Source of the DNA: Subtercola sp. Z020
GTDB taxonomy: Bacteria > Actinomycetota > Actinomycetes > Actinomycetales > Microbacteriaceae
DNA: 35,417 bases
NCBI RefSeq assembly: GCF_002931235.1
Contig: NZ_PSTT01000029.1
Span: forward strand, 1 to 35,417
Reading direction: 5' to 3'
Shown here: piece after piece, positions 15,501 to 25,542 of the stretch
Position numbering within the stretch: the first letter of the stretch is position 1
Layout of the letters: every line of letters starts with the position of its first letter
Position numbers and translations under genes: made by a program
Notes under the pieces: model-generated
Told to the model about the DNA's origin: nothing
Seen by the model: only the letters and a program-made list of their open reading frames with translations
Database searches by the model: none

Positions 15501-16379
15501 ATGAGTACGAAGGTGGCCATCGTCGGAGCAACGGGCACGATGGGGCGGCTGGCGCACGACCTTCTGACCCGCGCGGTCGAGGGCGCCGAGCCCGAGTTCG
15601 AGATCGTCGCCGAGCTGTCGTCGAAAGACGACCTGAGCGGGATGCTCGGGGCCGACGTCGTTCTCGACGTGACGGTTCCGGGCGCGAGCCAGTCGGTCGT
15701 CGACTATGCGATCGAGCACGGTATCAACGTGCTGGTTGGAACATCGGGATGGTCGGGGGACCGCATTCTCGCCCTCGAGCACCGTCTCGCGAAGATGCCG
15801 GGCACCGGCGTCGTGATCGTTCCGAACTTCTCGCTCGGGTCTGTGCTCGCGACGGCCTTCGCCGCCATGGCCGCCCAGTTCTTCGACTCGATCGAGATCG
15901 TCGAGGCGCACGGCGCAGGCAAGCTCGATTCGCCGTCGGGCACGGCGGTACGCACCGCAGAGCTGATCGGCGCCGCCCGCGCGGGGGTGGGCCCGGTCTC
16001 GGCCCCGCACACCGACCAGCGCGCCCGCGGGCAGCAGGTGGCGAGCGTGCCCGTGCACAGCCTGCGGCTCTCGGGCGTCGTCGCCCGCCAGGATGTGGTC
16101 TTCGGCGGGGTCGGCGAGGTGCTGACGCTCCGCCACGAGACGCTGTCGCCGACGTCGTACGAGGCGGGGATCCTGCTGGGTCTCCGCGCTGCTGCAACCG
16201 CCACGGGTGTGATCGTCGGACTCGACCGGCTCATCGACCTGCGGAAGCTGCTCGCCGGCGCGAGCAGGGCCGTGCCCGGCGCGGCCGCTCCCGGGGCTGC
16301 GGCACCCGAGTCTGCCGCCGGCTGGGTTCCGGAGCCCGAGCGCGTCTCGGGCCAGGCCGCGCAGGCGACGACACCGTGA
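15501..16379 (+). CDS. dapB: 4-hydroxy-tetrahydrodipicolinate reductase
   Basis: This is a 292-residue DapB, which reduces hydroxy-tetrahydrodipicolinate with NAD(P)H in the lysine and diaminopimelate pathway. The dinucleotide site is VAIVGATGTMGRL at 5-17, and GTSGWS and VPNFSLG follow. The catalytic segment is VEAHGAGKLDSPSGTA: H137 and K141 are present, but the second histidine of the usual EAHH/ELHH is glycine here. The enzyme normally ends near residue 250; this one has about 40 more residues, mainly A and P, including three 5-codon repeats (PGAAA, PGAAA, PESAA near 270-284). The stop overlaps the next gene's GTG by 4 bp. The transcript looks leaderless. No dapA is in the window. Confidence 0.95.
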   Translation: MSTKVAIVGATGTMGRLAHDLLTRAVEGAEPEFEIVAELSSKDDLSGMLGADVVLDVTVPGASQSVVDYAIEHGINVLVGTSGWSGDRILALEHRLAKMPGTGVVIVPNFSLGSVLATAFAAMAAQFFDSIEIVEAHGAGKLDSPSGTAVRTAELIGAARAGVGPVSAPHTDQRARGQQVASVPVHSLRLSGVVARQDVVFGGVGEVLTLRHETLSPTSYEAGILLGLRAAATATGVIVGLDRLIDLRKLLAGASRAVPGAAAPGAAAPESAAGWVPEPERVSGQAAQATTP

Positions 16380-16828
16380 AGGGTCGCATCGCGGCGCTGC
16401 TGATGGCGCTGCTGCTGGTGATGTACCTCGCGCTGGTGTTCCAGCACGCTCTGCTGTTCATCGGTACCGGTGTACCCGCGGGCGTGGGCATCGGGGTCGC
16501 CCTGCTCGTGCTTCCCATCGTGGGGGCGTGGGCGCTGTACCGGGAGCTGCTCTTCGGGTTCCGCACCCAGAAGCTCGTCGGCATCCTGCGGGCGGGCGAC
16601 GACCTGCCGATCGACGATCTGCCCAAGCGGCCGAGCGGTCGCCCCTACCGGGCCGAGGCCGATGCGGAGTTCGAGACCTACCGGGCAGAGGTGGAGTCGG
16701 CCCCCGAGAGCTGGAAGGCGTGGTTCCGCCTCGGCCTGGCCTACGACGCGAGCGGCGACCGCAAGCGCGCACGCCGGGCCCTCCGCCAGGCGATCGCGTT
16801 CTACCAGGCCAAGCCGCAGCAGGCGTAG
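16376..16828 (+). CDS. Small membrane protein with a TPR-like C-terminus
   Basis: This is a 150-residue protein with two membrane helices at about 5-28 and 33-55, followed by a cytosolic region of about 90 residues. The end (WKAWFRLGLAYDASGDRKRARRALRQAIAFY) has the spacing of one tetratricopeptide-type helix pair, suggesting a protein-binding tail. I cannot name a function. The GTG start overlaps the dapB stop (GTGA), so expression is coupled to dapB; such an ORF after dapB is plausible in this family of bacteria but I cannot confirm it. The last codons, including the stop, belong to a three-copy tandem repeat that continues into the intergenic DNA. Confidence 0.8.
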   Translation: MKGRIAALLMALLLVMYLALVFQHALLFIGTGVPAGVGIGVALLVLPIVGAWALYRELLFGFRTQKLVGILRAGDDLPIDDLPKRPSGRPYRAEADAEFETYRAEVESAPESWKAWFRLGLAYDASGDRKRARRALRQAIAFYQAKPQQA

Positions 16829-16869
16829 GCCGAGCCACAGCCGGCATAGCCCAGCCGCAGCAGGCGTAG
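16812..16869 (+). repeat. Three-copy tandem repeat that includes the stop codon
   Basis: AGCCGCAGCAGGCGTAG at 16812-16828 forms the last codons and the TAG stop of the upstream gene. A variant, AGCCACAGCCGGCATAG, follows at 16833-16849, and an exact copy of the first at 16853-16869. Every copy ends in TAG. Confidence 0.8.
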
Positions 16870-16885
16870 CCGGCTGCCCGGAACC

Positions 16886-17827
16886 TCAGGATCCGAGGGC
16901 CGCCGCGACCGTCGCCCGCAGATCGGTGTCGCGGAAGGCGAAACCATCGGAGACGAGCAACTGCGACGACTCGTTCTGGTCGGAGAGGATGAGCTCCCGC
17001 CCCGCATCGGCGAGAATGCCCTTGATCGCCCACGCGGGCGCCGGGAGCCAGTACGGGCGGTGCACTTCTGCCGCGATCGTGCGCATGACCTCCGCCGCGG
17101 TCGCCGGGTGCGGAGCGGCCAGGTTCACCGGGCCGGCGAGTTCGGAGTCGAGCAGGTGCCGGAAGCCGGCCGCCTCATCGTGCAGGCTGATCCAGGGCCA
17201 GTGCTGCGTTCCCGACCCGAGCGGGCCGGCTCCACCGAGCTTGGCAATGAGGCCGAGGGTACCCGCGAGACCACCCGGCCCGAGCACGACACCCGTGCGC
17301 ACGGTGACGACGCGGGCTGCCGGCGCAGCGAGGCGCGACGCCCGCTCCCAGGCGTCGACGACCTTGGGCAGGAATCCCTCACCCATCGCGCTCTGCTCGG
17401 TGAGCACCTCGCCGGGCCGGTCGCCGTAGTAGCCGACAGCGGAACCGCTGAGGAAGACGGCCGGGGGGTTCTTCGCCTTGGCGATCGCCGTGGCGAGGGT
17501 CGTGGTCGCATTCACCCGTGATTCGAGGATGACGCGCTTGTACGGCAACGTCCACGGCAGCCTCGAGATCGAAGCGCCCGAGAGGTTGATCACCGCGTCG
17601 GCACGTTCGATCGCCTCGGGGTTCAGCCAGCCGGCATCCGGGTCCCACATGCGTTCGTCGTCGCTGTGGGTGGCGTGCCGCACGAGCTTCGTGACGGTGT
17701 GGCCGGCCTGCCGCAGCTGGCGGGTGAGCTCGGTGCCGATGAAGCCCGAGGCCCCGGAGATCAGGATGTGGCGGGCATCCGGCGTGGGCCGGGCATCCGG
17801 AGCTTTCGTCTGTGCGTCATCCGGCAT
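16886..17827 (-). CDS. TIGR01777-type NAD-dependent epimerase/SDR39U1-like protein
   Basis: This is a 313-residue extended short-chain dehydrogenase of the TIGR01777 family (SulA/SDR39U1/YfcH-like). The nucleotide-binding motif ILISGASGFIGTEL is at about 21-34 after a 20-residue A/P/D tail. NLSGASI, the strand VFLSGSAVGYYGDR carrying the YYG element near 150-163, and the C-terminal DUF1731 region (PAWAIKGILADAGRELILSDQ) all fit. The biochemical role of this family is poorly known. The ATG at 17827 is about 10 nt after GAAAGG on the minus strand; a TAGTCT -10 lies upstream. It diverges from the esterase gene. Confidence 0.9.
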   Translation of the reverse strand: MPDDAQTKAPDARPTPDARHILISGASGFIGTELTRQLRQAGHTVTKLVRHATHSDDERMWDPDAGWLNPEAIERADAVINLSGASISRLPWTLPYKRVILESRVNATTTLATAIAKAKNPPAVFLSGSAVGYYGDRPGEVLTEQSAMGEGFLPKVVDAWERASRLAAPAARVVTVRTGVVLGPGGLAGTLGLIAKLGGAGPLGSGTQHWPWISLHDEAAGFRHLLDSELAGPVNLAAPHPATAAEVMRTIAAEVHRPYWLPAPAWAIKGILADAGRELILSDQNESSQLLVSDGFAFRDTDLRATVAAALGS

Positions 17828-17857
17828 GGCGTCACGGCCTTTCGGTTCGGTCTCTAC

Positions 17858-17867
17858 AGACTACATT
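17858..17867. promoter_or_regulatory. Overlapping divergent -10 candidates
   Basis: AGACTACATT reads TAGTCT on minus (17858-17863), toward the epimerase, and TACATT on plus (17862-17867), toward the esterase. They share two bases, as at 4489-4498. Predicted leaders are about 24 nt on minus and 75 nt on plus. Confidence 0.4.
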
Positions 17868-17948
17868 CAGATTGTGCGGCCACACTGATCGTCGCTGCTC
17901 CGCTGGAGCGCCCGGGGGCACGGCACGCAGTACAGATCGAGGTTCGGC

Positions 17949-19259
17949 ATGGGTTCTCTCGGGAGCGCCAGCATCATCGACGGCCCGCTCGTCTGGGCGG
18001 TCTATGCCCTTGCGGCCGTCGCTGCGCTGCTTCTGCTCGTCGTGAAGCCGAACCGGCAGTGGCGGCTCGGTCGCTGGCTCGCGGTCGTCGTGGCGGCCAT
18101 GGTCGTCGGCGCGGTGATCGGGGTCGCAGCCACCTGGCTCACGGATGATCTGCTCGACCTGTTCGGCGTCGACCTCTCCTTCGTCACACGCTGCTGGGTC
18201 GCCCTGGGGTTCGCCGGCGTCGCGCTCGGCCTCTGCTCTGTCGTGGCGGGGCGCATCCGCCGTAAGGTCTTCGCGCTGCTGGCCGTGGTGCTGTTCGCCG
18301 CGACCAGCGCCCTGAGCATCAACATCGACATCGGCGCCTACCCGACGCTCGAATCGCTGGCGGGCGTCTCTCCCTACGACTCGTCGCGGCTCCCGGTGCT
18401 CGGCACGGCGACGGTCTACGACGCGCCGCTGTCGCTCAGCTGGCAGCCGCCGAGCGGGATGCCGGTGGCCGGCACCGTCGCGACCGTCGACATCCCCGGC
18501 ACCGTCTCGAACTTCGATGCCCGCGACGCCCTCGTCTACCTGCCGCCCGCCGCCCTCGTCGCCAGCCCGCCGGCGCTTCCCGTGGTGATCGCCCTCTCCG
18601 GCCAGCCGGGAACGCCCGCCGACCCGCTCGTCTCCGGCCACCTCGCGGAGGCGCTCGACGCCTACGCGAAGCTGCACAACGGGCTGGCGCCGATCGTGGT
18701 CAGTCCCGACCAGCTCGGGGCCCCCGAGAACAATCCGATGTGCGTCGACGGGGCACTCGGCAACTCGGCGACCTACCTCACCGTCGACGTGGTGTCGTGG
18801 ATCACGGACCATCTCCCGGCGTCGGCCGGCTCTGCCGACTGGGCGATCACCGGCTTCTCGCAGGGCGGAACGTGCTCGATCCAGCTGGGGGCCGGGCATC
18901 CGGAGCTCTTCGGCGCCCTGCTCGACATCTCGGGTGAACTGGTGCCGGCCAACGGCGACGACCAGGCCACCATCGACTCCGGGTTCGCGGGCAACGCGGC
19001 CGCCTACGTCGAAGCGCAACCGCTCACGATCCTGAAGAAACACTCACCGTACTCCAGCACTTTCGCGGTCTTTGCGGTCGGTGAGAACGACGCCGAGTAC
19101 CGACCGCACGCGCTGGTGGTGTCGGCGGCGGCGAAGGCCGCCGGAATGACGACGACGTACTTCGAGGCGCCGGGCAGCGCGCACGACTACACCACGGCGA
19201 CCTACTCGTTCGCGCGTGGCGTCGGGCTGCTGTCGGCCAACTGGGGACTGGGTTCGTGA
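17949..19259 (+). CDS. Membrane-anchored esterase, putative aminoacyl-lipid hydrolase
   Basis: This is a 436-residue protein with four membrane helices at about 13-32, 44-64, 81-100 and 106-124, followed by an extracytoplasmic alpha/beta-hydrolase domain of the esterase D/PHB depolymerase-like type. The nucleophile elbow is GFSQGG with S304; D381 (VGENDAEY) and H412 (GSAHDY) are good candidates to complete the triad. The next gene, with a 4-bp GTGA overlap, is an MprF/DUF2156-type lipid aminoacylase. In Corynebacterium glutamicum an alanyl-lipid synthase is encoded beside a membrane hydrolase that removes the amino acid, and by analogy this enzyme may reverse its neighbour's reaction. That link is inferred from context; a mycolyltransferase-like esterase acting on other lipids is possible. 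Confidence 0.8.
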   Translation: MGSLGSASIIDGPLVWAVYALAAVAALLLLVVKPNRQWRLGRWLAVVVAAMVVGAVIGVAATWLTDDLLDLFGVDLSFVTRCWVALGFAGVALGLCSVVAGRIRRKVFALLAVVLFAATSALSINIDIGAYPTLESLAGVSPYDSSRLPVLGTATVYDAPLSLSWQPPSGMPVAGTVATVDIPGTVSNFDARDALVYLPPAALVASPPALPVVIALSGQPGTPADPLVSGHLAEALDAYAKLHNGLAPIVVSPDQLGAPENNPMCVDGALGNSATYLTVDVVSWITDHLPASAGSADWAITGFSQGGTCSIQLGAGHPELFGALLDISGELVPANGDDQATIDSGFAGNAAAYVEAQPLTILKKHSPYSSTFAVFAVGENDAEYRPHALVVSAAAKAAGMTTTYFEAPGSAHDYTTATYSFARGVGLLSANWGLGS

Positions 19260-21781
19260 CCGGGTCTGAGCAGAGGGCGAACGGCCTGGCCTGGCTGCGT
19301 GCGCTCGGGCGATGGGCTTCGTCGATCCCGTTCACGTGGGTGATCGCCGGGGTCGCGATCGTCGTGGGCGTGCTGCAGCTGCTCTTCCACGCCTCGATCG
19401 GCCGGCTCTTCGAGAGTGTGCTCTCTCTCAGCTTCGACCAGGTCGTCGACCAGCACCACTGGTTCGCCGGGCTCACGAGTGTGCTGTTCGCGGCCCGCGC
19501 GCTGCACATCGTGGTGCTGCTGCCGATCATCCTGATCGTGCTGGGAACGGCGGAACGCCTGCTCGGAACCTGGCGCTCGGTGCTGGTGTACCTGACCGTC
19601 GCCATCGTCGGCAACGCCCTCGGCCTGGCGCTGCAGGGGCTCGGCATCTGGCTGAACGTCATCGCCGCAGAAGAGGTGCGCTCGCACGCGACGATCGACC
19701 CCCTCATCCCGGTGGTCGGCACCATCCTCGCCGCCAGTGCGTTCGCGGGGCCGCTGCTGCGCCGCCGCATCCGGGTGCTCGGTTTCGCGGCGCTGCTGAT
19801 GTTCGTGCTCTACTCCGGCATGCCCTCCGACCTCTACCGGCTGCTGGCGGCGGTCGTCGGGTTGCTGTTCGGCATGCTGCTGCACCGACGCCGCTCGGGC
19901 CGGTCCCCGCTCCGCGTCACCCGCAGCAGCCACCGTGAGCTGCGTGCGCTGATCGCGGCGCTCGTGGCCATCACGGCGATCGGCCCCCTGATCACGATCA
20001 TCTCGCCGAACGGGTTCGGGCCGTTGCAACCGCTCGGGCTGCTCTTTCGCGACACGCTGTCGAACCCGGGCGACATCGCGGCCGCCTGCGCATCCGGCGA
20101 ATACAGCGACGTGTGTTCCGAGGCGGTCGCTGCAGCCCGCCTCGACGGCGTCGGGCCGGTTCTCGTCACACTCCTGCCGCTCGTGGTGCTTCTCGTGTCC
20201 GCGCTCGGCATCGTGCGCGGTCGCCGGGTCGCGCTCTGGCTGGCCGTGGCCGTGAACCTGTTCTTCGCCGTACTGGGCGTCGTCTACTACGGCGTGTTCC
20301 CCTCGATCGGAACCGACACCTTCTTCGACCTCTCGAACGGGCAGTTCGACCAGTACAGCGTGTCGGTGGTGATCTCGATCGTGCTGCCCCTGGTGATCGC
20401 CGGGCTGCTGGTCGGCAGCATCCGCATCTTCCCGACGGAGTTCTCGGCCGGGGCCACACCGCGCTTCTTCGGGGCGGTCGCCGCGGCCCTGTTGGCGGTC
20501 TCGGCCCTCTACCTCTCTGTGGCCTGGGCCCTGCGGTTCGACTTCAGCCCCGCGGTGACGCTCGGCGACCTCGTGGTCGACCTGCCGGAGCGGTTCATGC
20601 CGGTCGGCTTCCTCTCGCTCGAACGGGCAGACGTCTTTCCCTCCTCCGACGCGACGCGGGTGTTGTACGAGTGGGTCGGCCCCGTCTTCTGGCTGATCGT
20701 CGTCGTGGCCGCCCTGCTCTCGATCACCCGGTTGACCGTGGGCTCCGAGGCCAACGCAAGTTCTCGCATCCGCTCGCTCCTGCACAACGGGGTCACCGGC
20801 TCGCTGTCGTGGATGGCCACCTGGAGCGGGCACCACTACTGGTTCGCCGGCCCCGAGCGCGACGCGCCGGCGGTCGCCTACCGGGTCATCAACGGCGTCG
20901 CCATCGCCACCGGCGAGCCGCTCTGCCCTCCGGATGCCCGGGCCGGCGCCATCGCTGCGTTCACCACCTTCTGCACCGACCACGGCTGGACACCGGTCTT
21001 CTACGCCGTCTCTGCCGACCTCGCGCCGGCCTTTCGCGGAATGCACTGGTCGCTCATGCAGATCGCCGAAGAGACGGTGGTGGATGCCCGCACGTTCTCT
21101 CTCGAGGGCAAGAAGATGCAGGGCATCCGCACCTCGATCAACAAGGCGGTGAAGCTCGGCATCGCAGCGGAGTGGACGTCGTTCGCCGCGCTCACGGCCT
21201 CGCAGGTCGCCCAGGTGCGCGACATCTCGGAGGCGTGGGTCGCCGAGAAGAACCTGCCCGAGATGGGCTTCACCCTCGGCGGCCTCGACGAACTGACCGA
21301 CGCCGACGTACGGCTCATGCTCGCGATCGACACCGAGGGTGCCGTGCTCGGGGTCACGAGCTGGTTGCCGAGCTACGAGGGCGGAGAGGTCGTCGGCTGG
21401 ACGCTCGACTTCATGCGGCGGCGGGCCGACTCGGTGAACGGTGTGATGGAGTTCCTGATCGCCGAGACGATCCTGCGGGCGAAGCAGGCCGGTCTGCAGT
21501 TCATCAGCCTGTCTGCGGCGCCGCTCGCCCAGGGCGAGGGCGGGGGAGCCGGTGGTGGCGGGCAGGCCCTGCTCTCGGTGCTCGGCCGGGCCCTCGAACC
21601 CGTCTACGGCTTTCAGTCGCTGCTGTCGTTCAAGCAGAAGTTCAGGCCCGCGAGCGTTCCGCTGTACCTGGCGTACGCCGACCCCCTCACCCTGCCGGTC
21701 GTGGGCGTCAGCCTCGCGCGCGCCTACGTTCCGACCTTCTCGGCCCGGCACGCACTGAATTTTATGAGCCGCGCCTCCTAG
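19256..21781 (+). CDS. MprF-like phosphatidylglycerol/diacylglycerol aminoacyltransferase (DUF2156)
   Basis: This is an 841-residue protein. The N-terminal half is a polytopic membrane region: a rhomboid-like block of about six helices (about 20-225), then further helices near 236-252, 300-345, 370-395, 408-440 and 475-495. From about 515 to the end is a DUF2156/LPG synthase C-terminal domain (HHYWFAGPERDAPAVAYRVINGVAIATGEP; KKMQGIRTSINKAVKLG; MEFLIAETILRAKQAGLQFISLSAAP). This domain moves an amino acid from aminoacyl-tRNA to lipid head groups, lowering surface negative charge and raising resistance to cationic peptides. The rhomboid-like block differs from the classical MprF flippase domain. 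The GTG start overlaps the esterase stop. The amino acid used cannot be read from sequence. Confidence 0.85.
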   Translation: MTGSEQRANGLAWLRALGRWASSIPFTWVIAGVAIVVGVLQLLFHASIGRLFESVLSLSFDQVVDQHHWFAGLTSVLFAARALHIVVLLPIILIVLGTAERLLGTWRSVLVYLTVAIVGNALGLALQGLGIWLNVIAAEEVRSHATIDPLIPVVGTILAASAFAGPLLRRRIRVLGFAALLMFVLYSGMPSDLYRLLAAVVGLLFGMLLHRRRSGRSPLRVTRSSHRELRALIAALVAITAIGPLITIISPNGFGPLQPLGLLFRDTLSNPGDIAAACASGEYSDVCSEAVAAARLDGVGPVLVTLLPLVVLLVSALGIVRGRRVALWLAVAVNLFFAVLGVVYYGVFPSIGTDTFFDLSNGQFDQYSVSVVISIVLPLVIAGLLVGSIRIFPTEFSAGATPRFFGAVAAALLAVSALYLSVAWALRFDFSPAVTLGDLVVDLPERFMPVGFLSLERADVFPSSDATRVLYEWVGPVFWLIVVVAALLSITRLTVGSEANASSRIRSLLHNGVTGSLSWMATWSGHHYWFAGPERDAPAVAYRVINGVAIATGEPLCPPDARAGAIAAFTTFCTDHGWTPVFYAVSADLAPAFRGMHWSLMQIAEETVVDARTFSLEGKKMQGIRTSINKAVKLGIAAEWTSFAALTASQVAQVRDISEAWVAEKNLPEMGFTLGGLDELTDADVRLMLAIDTEGAVLGVTSWLPSYEGGEVVGWTLDFMRRRADSVNGVMEFLIAETILRAKQAGLQFISLSAAPLAQGEGGGAGGGGQALLSVLGRALEPVYGFQSLLSFKQKFRPASVPLYLAYADPLTLPVVGVSLARAYVPTFSARHALNFMSRAS

Positions 21782-21784
21782 TGC

Positions 21785-21790
21785 TAGCCT
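21785..21790 (+). promoter_or_regulatory. -10 box of the leuA leader
   Basis: TAGCCT begins 4 nt after the mprF-like stop and is followed by a 6-nt gap and the GTG of the leader peptide. Transcription probably starts at that GTG, so even the leader peptide would be translated leaderless. Confidence 0.6.
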
Positions 21791-21796
21791 GACAGG

Positions 21797-23694
<1,898 letters not shown>

Positions 23695-23696
23695 CG

Positions 23697-23711
23697 GGCG
23701 CCGGGGGCGCC
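23697..23711 (+). terminator. Hairpin after leuA
   Basis: GGCGCC (23697-23702) and GGCGCC (23706-23711) pair over a 3-nt loop, starting 3 nt after the leuA stop. There is no T-tract, so termination strength is uncertain. Confidence 0.45.
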
Positions 23712-23737
23712 TCCCGCTCACTGTCAGCCGTTCGGCG

Positions 23738-23743
23738 GATAAT
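23738..23743 (+). promoter_or_regulatory. -10 box of leaderless recO mRNA
   Basis: GATAAT is one mismatch from TATAAT and lies exactly 6 nt before the recO GTG. The intervening GGGGAG abuts the start codon and is too close to serve as a ribosome binding site. Confidence 0.65.
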
Positions 23744-23749
23744 GGGGAG

Positions 23750-24640
23750 GTGCCCCTCTACCGAGATGAAGTCGTCGTGCTGCGCACCCACAAGCTGGGC
23801 GAAGCCGACCGCATCGTCACGATGCTCTCCCGGCAGCACGGCAAGATCCGTGCGGTCGCGAAGGGCGTGCGGCGCACGGCGTCGAAGTTCGGCGCGCGGC
23901 TCGAGCCGTTCATGGTCGCCGACGTGCAGTTCTTCGAGGGCCGGTCGCTCGACACGATCACCCAGGCCGTGACGATCGCCTCGTACGGCGCCGAGATCGC
24001 GTCGGACTACGGCAGCTACACCGCGGCCAGCGCCATGGTCGAGACCGCCGACAAGCTGACCGACGCCGACGCGACCCACCAGCAGTACCTCCTCCTGGTC
24101 GGGGCACTCCGCTCGCTGTCGCGCGGCGAGCACGGGTCGAGCCTCACGCTCGACTCGTACCTCCTTCGCGCCCTCTCGATGGCGGGCTGGGCGCCGAGCT
24201 TCTTCGACTGCGCGGTCTCGGGGGCCGCCGGTCCGCACTCCGCGTTCGTCGTGCAGCTGGGCGGGGTGGTCGCCGACGAGCTGGCCCCGCCCGGTACTCC
24301 GCGACTGGATGCCGCCACCCTCGGGCTGCTGAGCGCCCTGCTCTCGGGCGACTGGTCGACGGCCGACGGCGCCGCCGACCGCGTCAAGTCCCAGGCCAGC
24401 GGCATCGTGGCCGCCTACGCGCAGTGGCACCTGGAGCGGGGGCTGCGGTCGCTGCAGCACGTCGACCGGTCGAACGAGCCCGTGAAGACCCTGCGGGATG
24501 CGCAGCTGGCCCGGCACGCGGCATCCGTTCCGCCCGTCGCGGCTGCGGTCACTACGACTGCCTCACCCACCTCGACCGCCGCAGTTCCCTCACTCACCTC
24601 GACCACCTCGACCCTCCCACCGAAAGCCCCGATCGTATGA
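23750..24640 (+). CDS. recO: DNA repair protein RecO
   Basis: This is a 296-residue RecO, the mediator that with RecR loads RecA onto SSB-coated single-stranded DNA. An OB-fold N-terminus ([37 protein letters not shown]) is followed by a helical domain. Many Gram-positive RecO proteins bind zinc through four cysteines in that domain; here only C154 remains ([14 protein letters not shown]...[12 protein letters not shown]), with S157 and non-cysteine residues at the others. The C-terminal 35 or so residues are a T/S/A/P-rich tail made by tandem duplication (27-bp offset, copies at 24561 and 24588) and probably disordered. Its TGA overlaps the uppS ATG. The GTG start is set by the -10 box 6 nt upstream. 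Confidence 0.93.
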   Translation: MPLYRDEVVVLRTHKLGEADRIVTMLSRQHGKIRAVAKGVRRTASKFGARLEPFMVADVQFFEGRSLDTITQAVTIASYGAEIASDYGSYTAASAMVETADKLTDADATHQQYLLLVGALRSLSRGEHGSSLTLDSYLLRALSMAGWAPSFFDCAVSGAAGPHSAFVVQLGGVVADELAPPGTPRLDAATLGLLSALLSGDWSTADGAADRVKSQASGIVAAYAQWHLERGLRSLQHVDRSNEPVKTLRDAQLARHAASVPPVAAAVTTTASPTSTAAVPSLTSTTSTLPPKAPIV

Positions 24641-25443
24641 GCCGAGTCGGCAAGACGTCACCCCTGGCCGCGGAGTTCCGTCCGCTCGACTACACCGGGG
24701 TCTACCCGCCCGACATCCCGGCCGCGCAAGTGCCGAAGCACGTCGCCATCGTGATGGACGGCAACGGGCGCTGGGCGAACAGCCGTGGCCTCACCCGGGT
24801 CGAGGGGCACAAGGCCGGCGAGGCGGCGCTGCTCGATGTGGTGGCCGGGGCGATCCAGATCGGCGTGAAGCACCTCAGCGTCTACGCCTTCTCGACCGAG
24901 AACTGGAAGCGGTCGCCCGACGAAGTGCGCTTCCTGATGGGGTTCAACCGCGAGGTGCTGCACCGCCGGCGCGACCAGCTGAACGAGTGGGGGGTGCGCG
25001 TGCGGTGGGCGGGGCGGCGACCCCGGCTCTGGGCATCCGTCATCAACGAACTGCAGTTCGCCGAGCAGCTGACGGCCGGCAACTCGACCCTCACCCTCAC
25101 GATGTGCGTCAACTACGGTGGTCGTACGGAGCTGACGGATGCCGTGCAGAAGCTGGCAGCCGACGTGGCCGCCGGGCGGCTGAAGCCGTCGGGCATCTCC
25201 GAGAAGCTCATTCAGAAGAACCTCTACGTGTCCGACCTGCCCGACGTCGACCTGTTCGTGCGGAGCTCGGGGGAGCAGCGCACGAGCAACTTCATGCTCT
25301 GGCAGTCGGCCTACGCCGAGATGGTGTTCCTCGACCGGCTGTGGCCCGACTTCACGCGCACCGACCTCTGGCAGGCGATCGACCACTACACCGGCCGCAC
25401 CCGCCGTTTCGGCGGCGCCACCGACACCCCCGCCGGCCTCTGA
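24637..25443 (+). CDS. uppS: Isoprenyl transferase (undecaprenyl diphosphate synthase family)
   Basis: This is a 268-residue cis-prenyltransferase. The pyrophosphate-binding motif [15 protein letters not shown] has catalytic D41, followed by GHKAGEAAL, then [18 protein letters not shown] and the C-terminal [27 protein letters not shown] with the RxSGExRxSNF signature. Such enzymes add isopentenyl units to make the polyprenyl diphosphate carrier for peptidoglycan and other wall polymers. The chain length cannot be told from sequence. The ATG overlaps the recO stop by 4 bp, an arrangement seen widely in actinobacteria. A 10-bp terminator stem follows. Confidence 0.95.
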   Translation: MSRVGKTSPLAAEFRPLDYTGVYPPDIPAAQVPKHVAIVMDGNGRWANSRGLTRVEGHKAGEAALLDVVAGAIQIGVKHLSVYAFSTENWKRSPDEVRFLMGFNREVLHRRRDQLNEWGVRVRWAGRRPRLWASVINELQFAEQLTAGNSTLTLTMCVNYGGRTELTDAVQKLAADVAAGRLKPSGISEKLIQKNLYVSDLPDVDLFVRSSGEQRTSNFMLWQSAYAEMVFLDRLWPDFTRTDLWQAIDHYTGRTRRFGGATDTPAGL

Positions 25444-25463
25444 CCCCGATCGACTCGTCGATC

Positions 25464-25497
25464 TCTGTCGCCTCGGCCCCGTGCAGGCGACAGATTT
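25464..25497 (+). terminator. Intrinsic terminator of recO-uppS
   Basis: TCTGTCGCCT (25464-25473) pairs perfectly with AGGCGACAGA (25485-25494) and is followed by TTT. A second palindrome, GATCGAC-tc-GTCGATC, lies just before it at about 25448-25463. Together they separate uppS from the convergent ybaK-like gene. Confidence 0.8.
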
Positions 25498-25520
25498 CAC
25501 CCAGTCGATTGCCGCGCGGG

Positions 25521-25542
25521 GGGTCAGGCGCGGGTCAGGCGC
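25521..25542 (-). repeat. 11-bp tandem duplication at the ybaK-like stop codon
   Basis: GGGTCAGGCGC is repeated exactly, head to tail, at 25521-25531 and 25532-25542. On the minus strand each copy contains TGA; the one at 25535-25537 is the stop codon of the deacylase gene. Confidence 0.75.

Noticed and set aside
19202-21751. 849-residue open frame antisense to the mprF-like gene
   Set aside because: It is rich in R, D, G and H with no domain or hydrophobic pattern; it is a GC-bias shadow of a well-supported gene.
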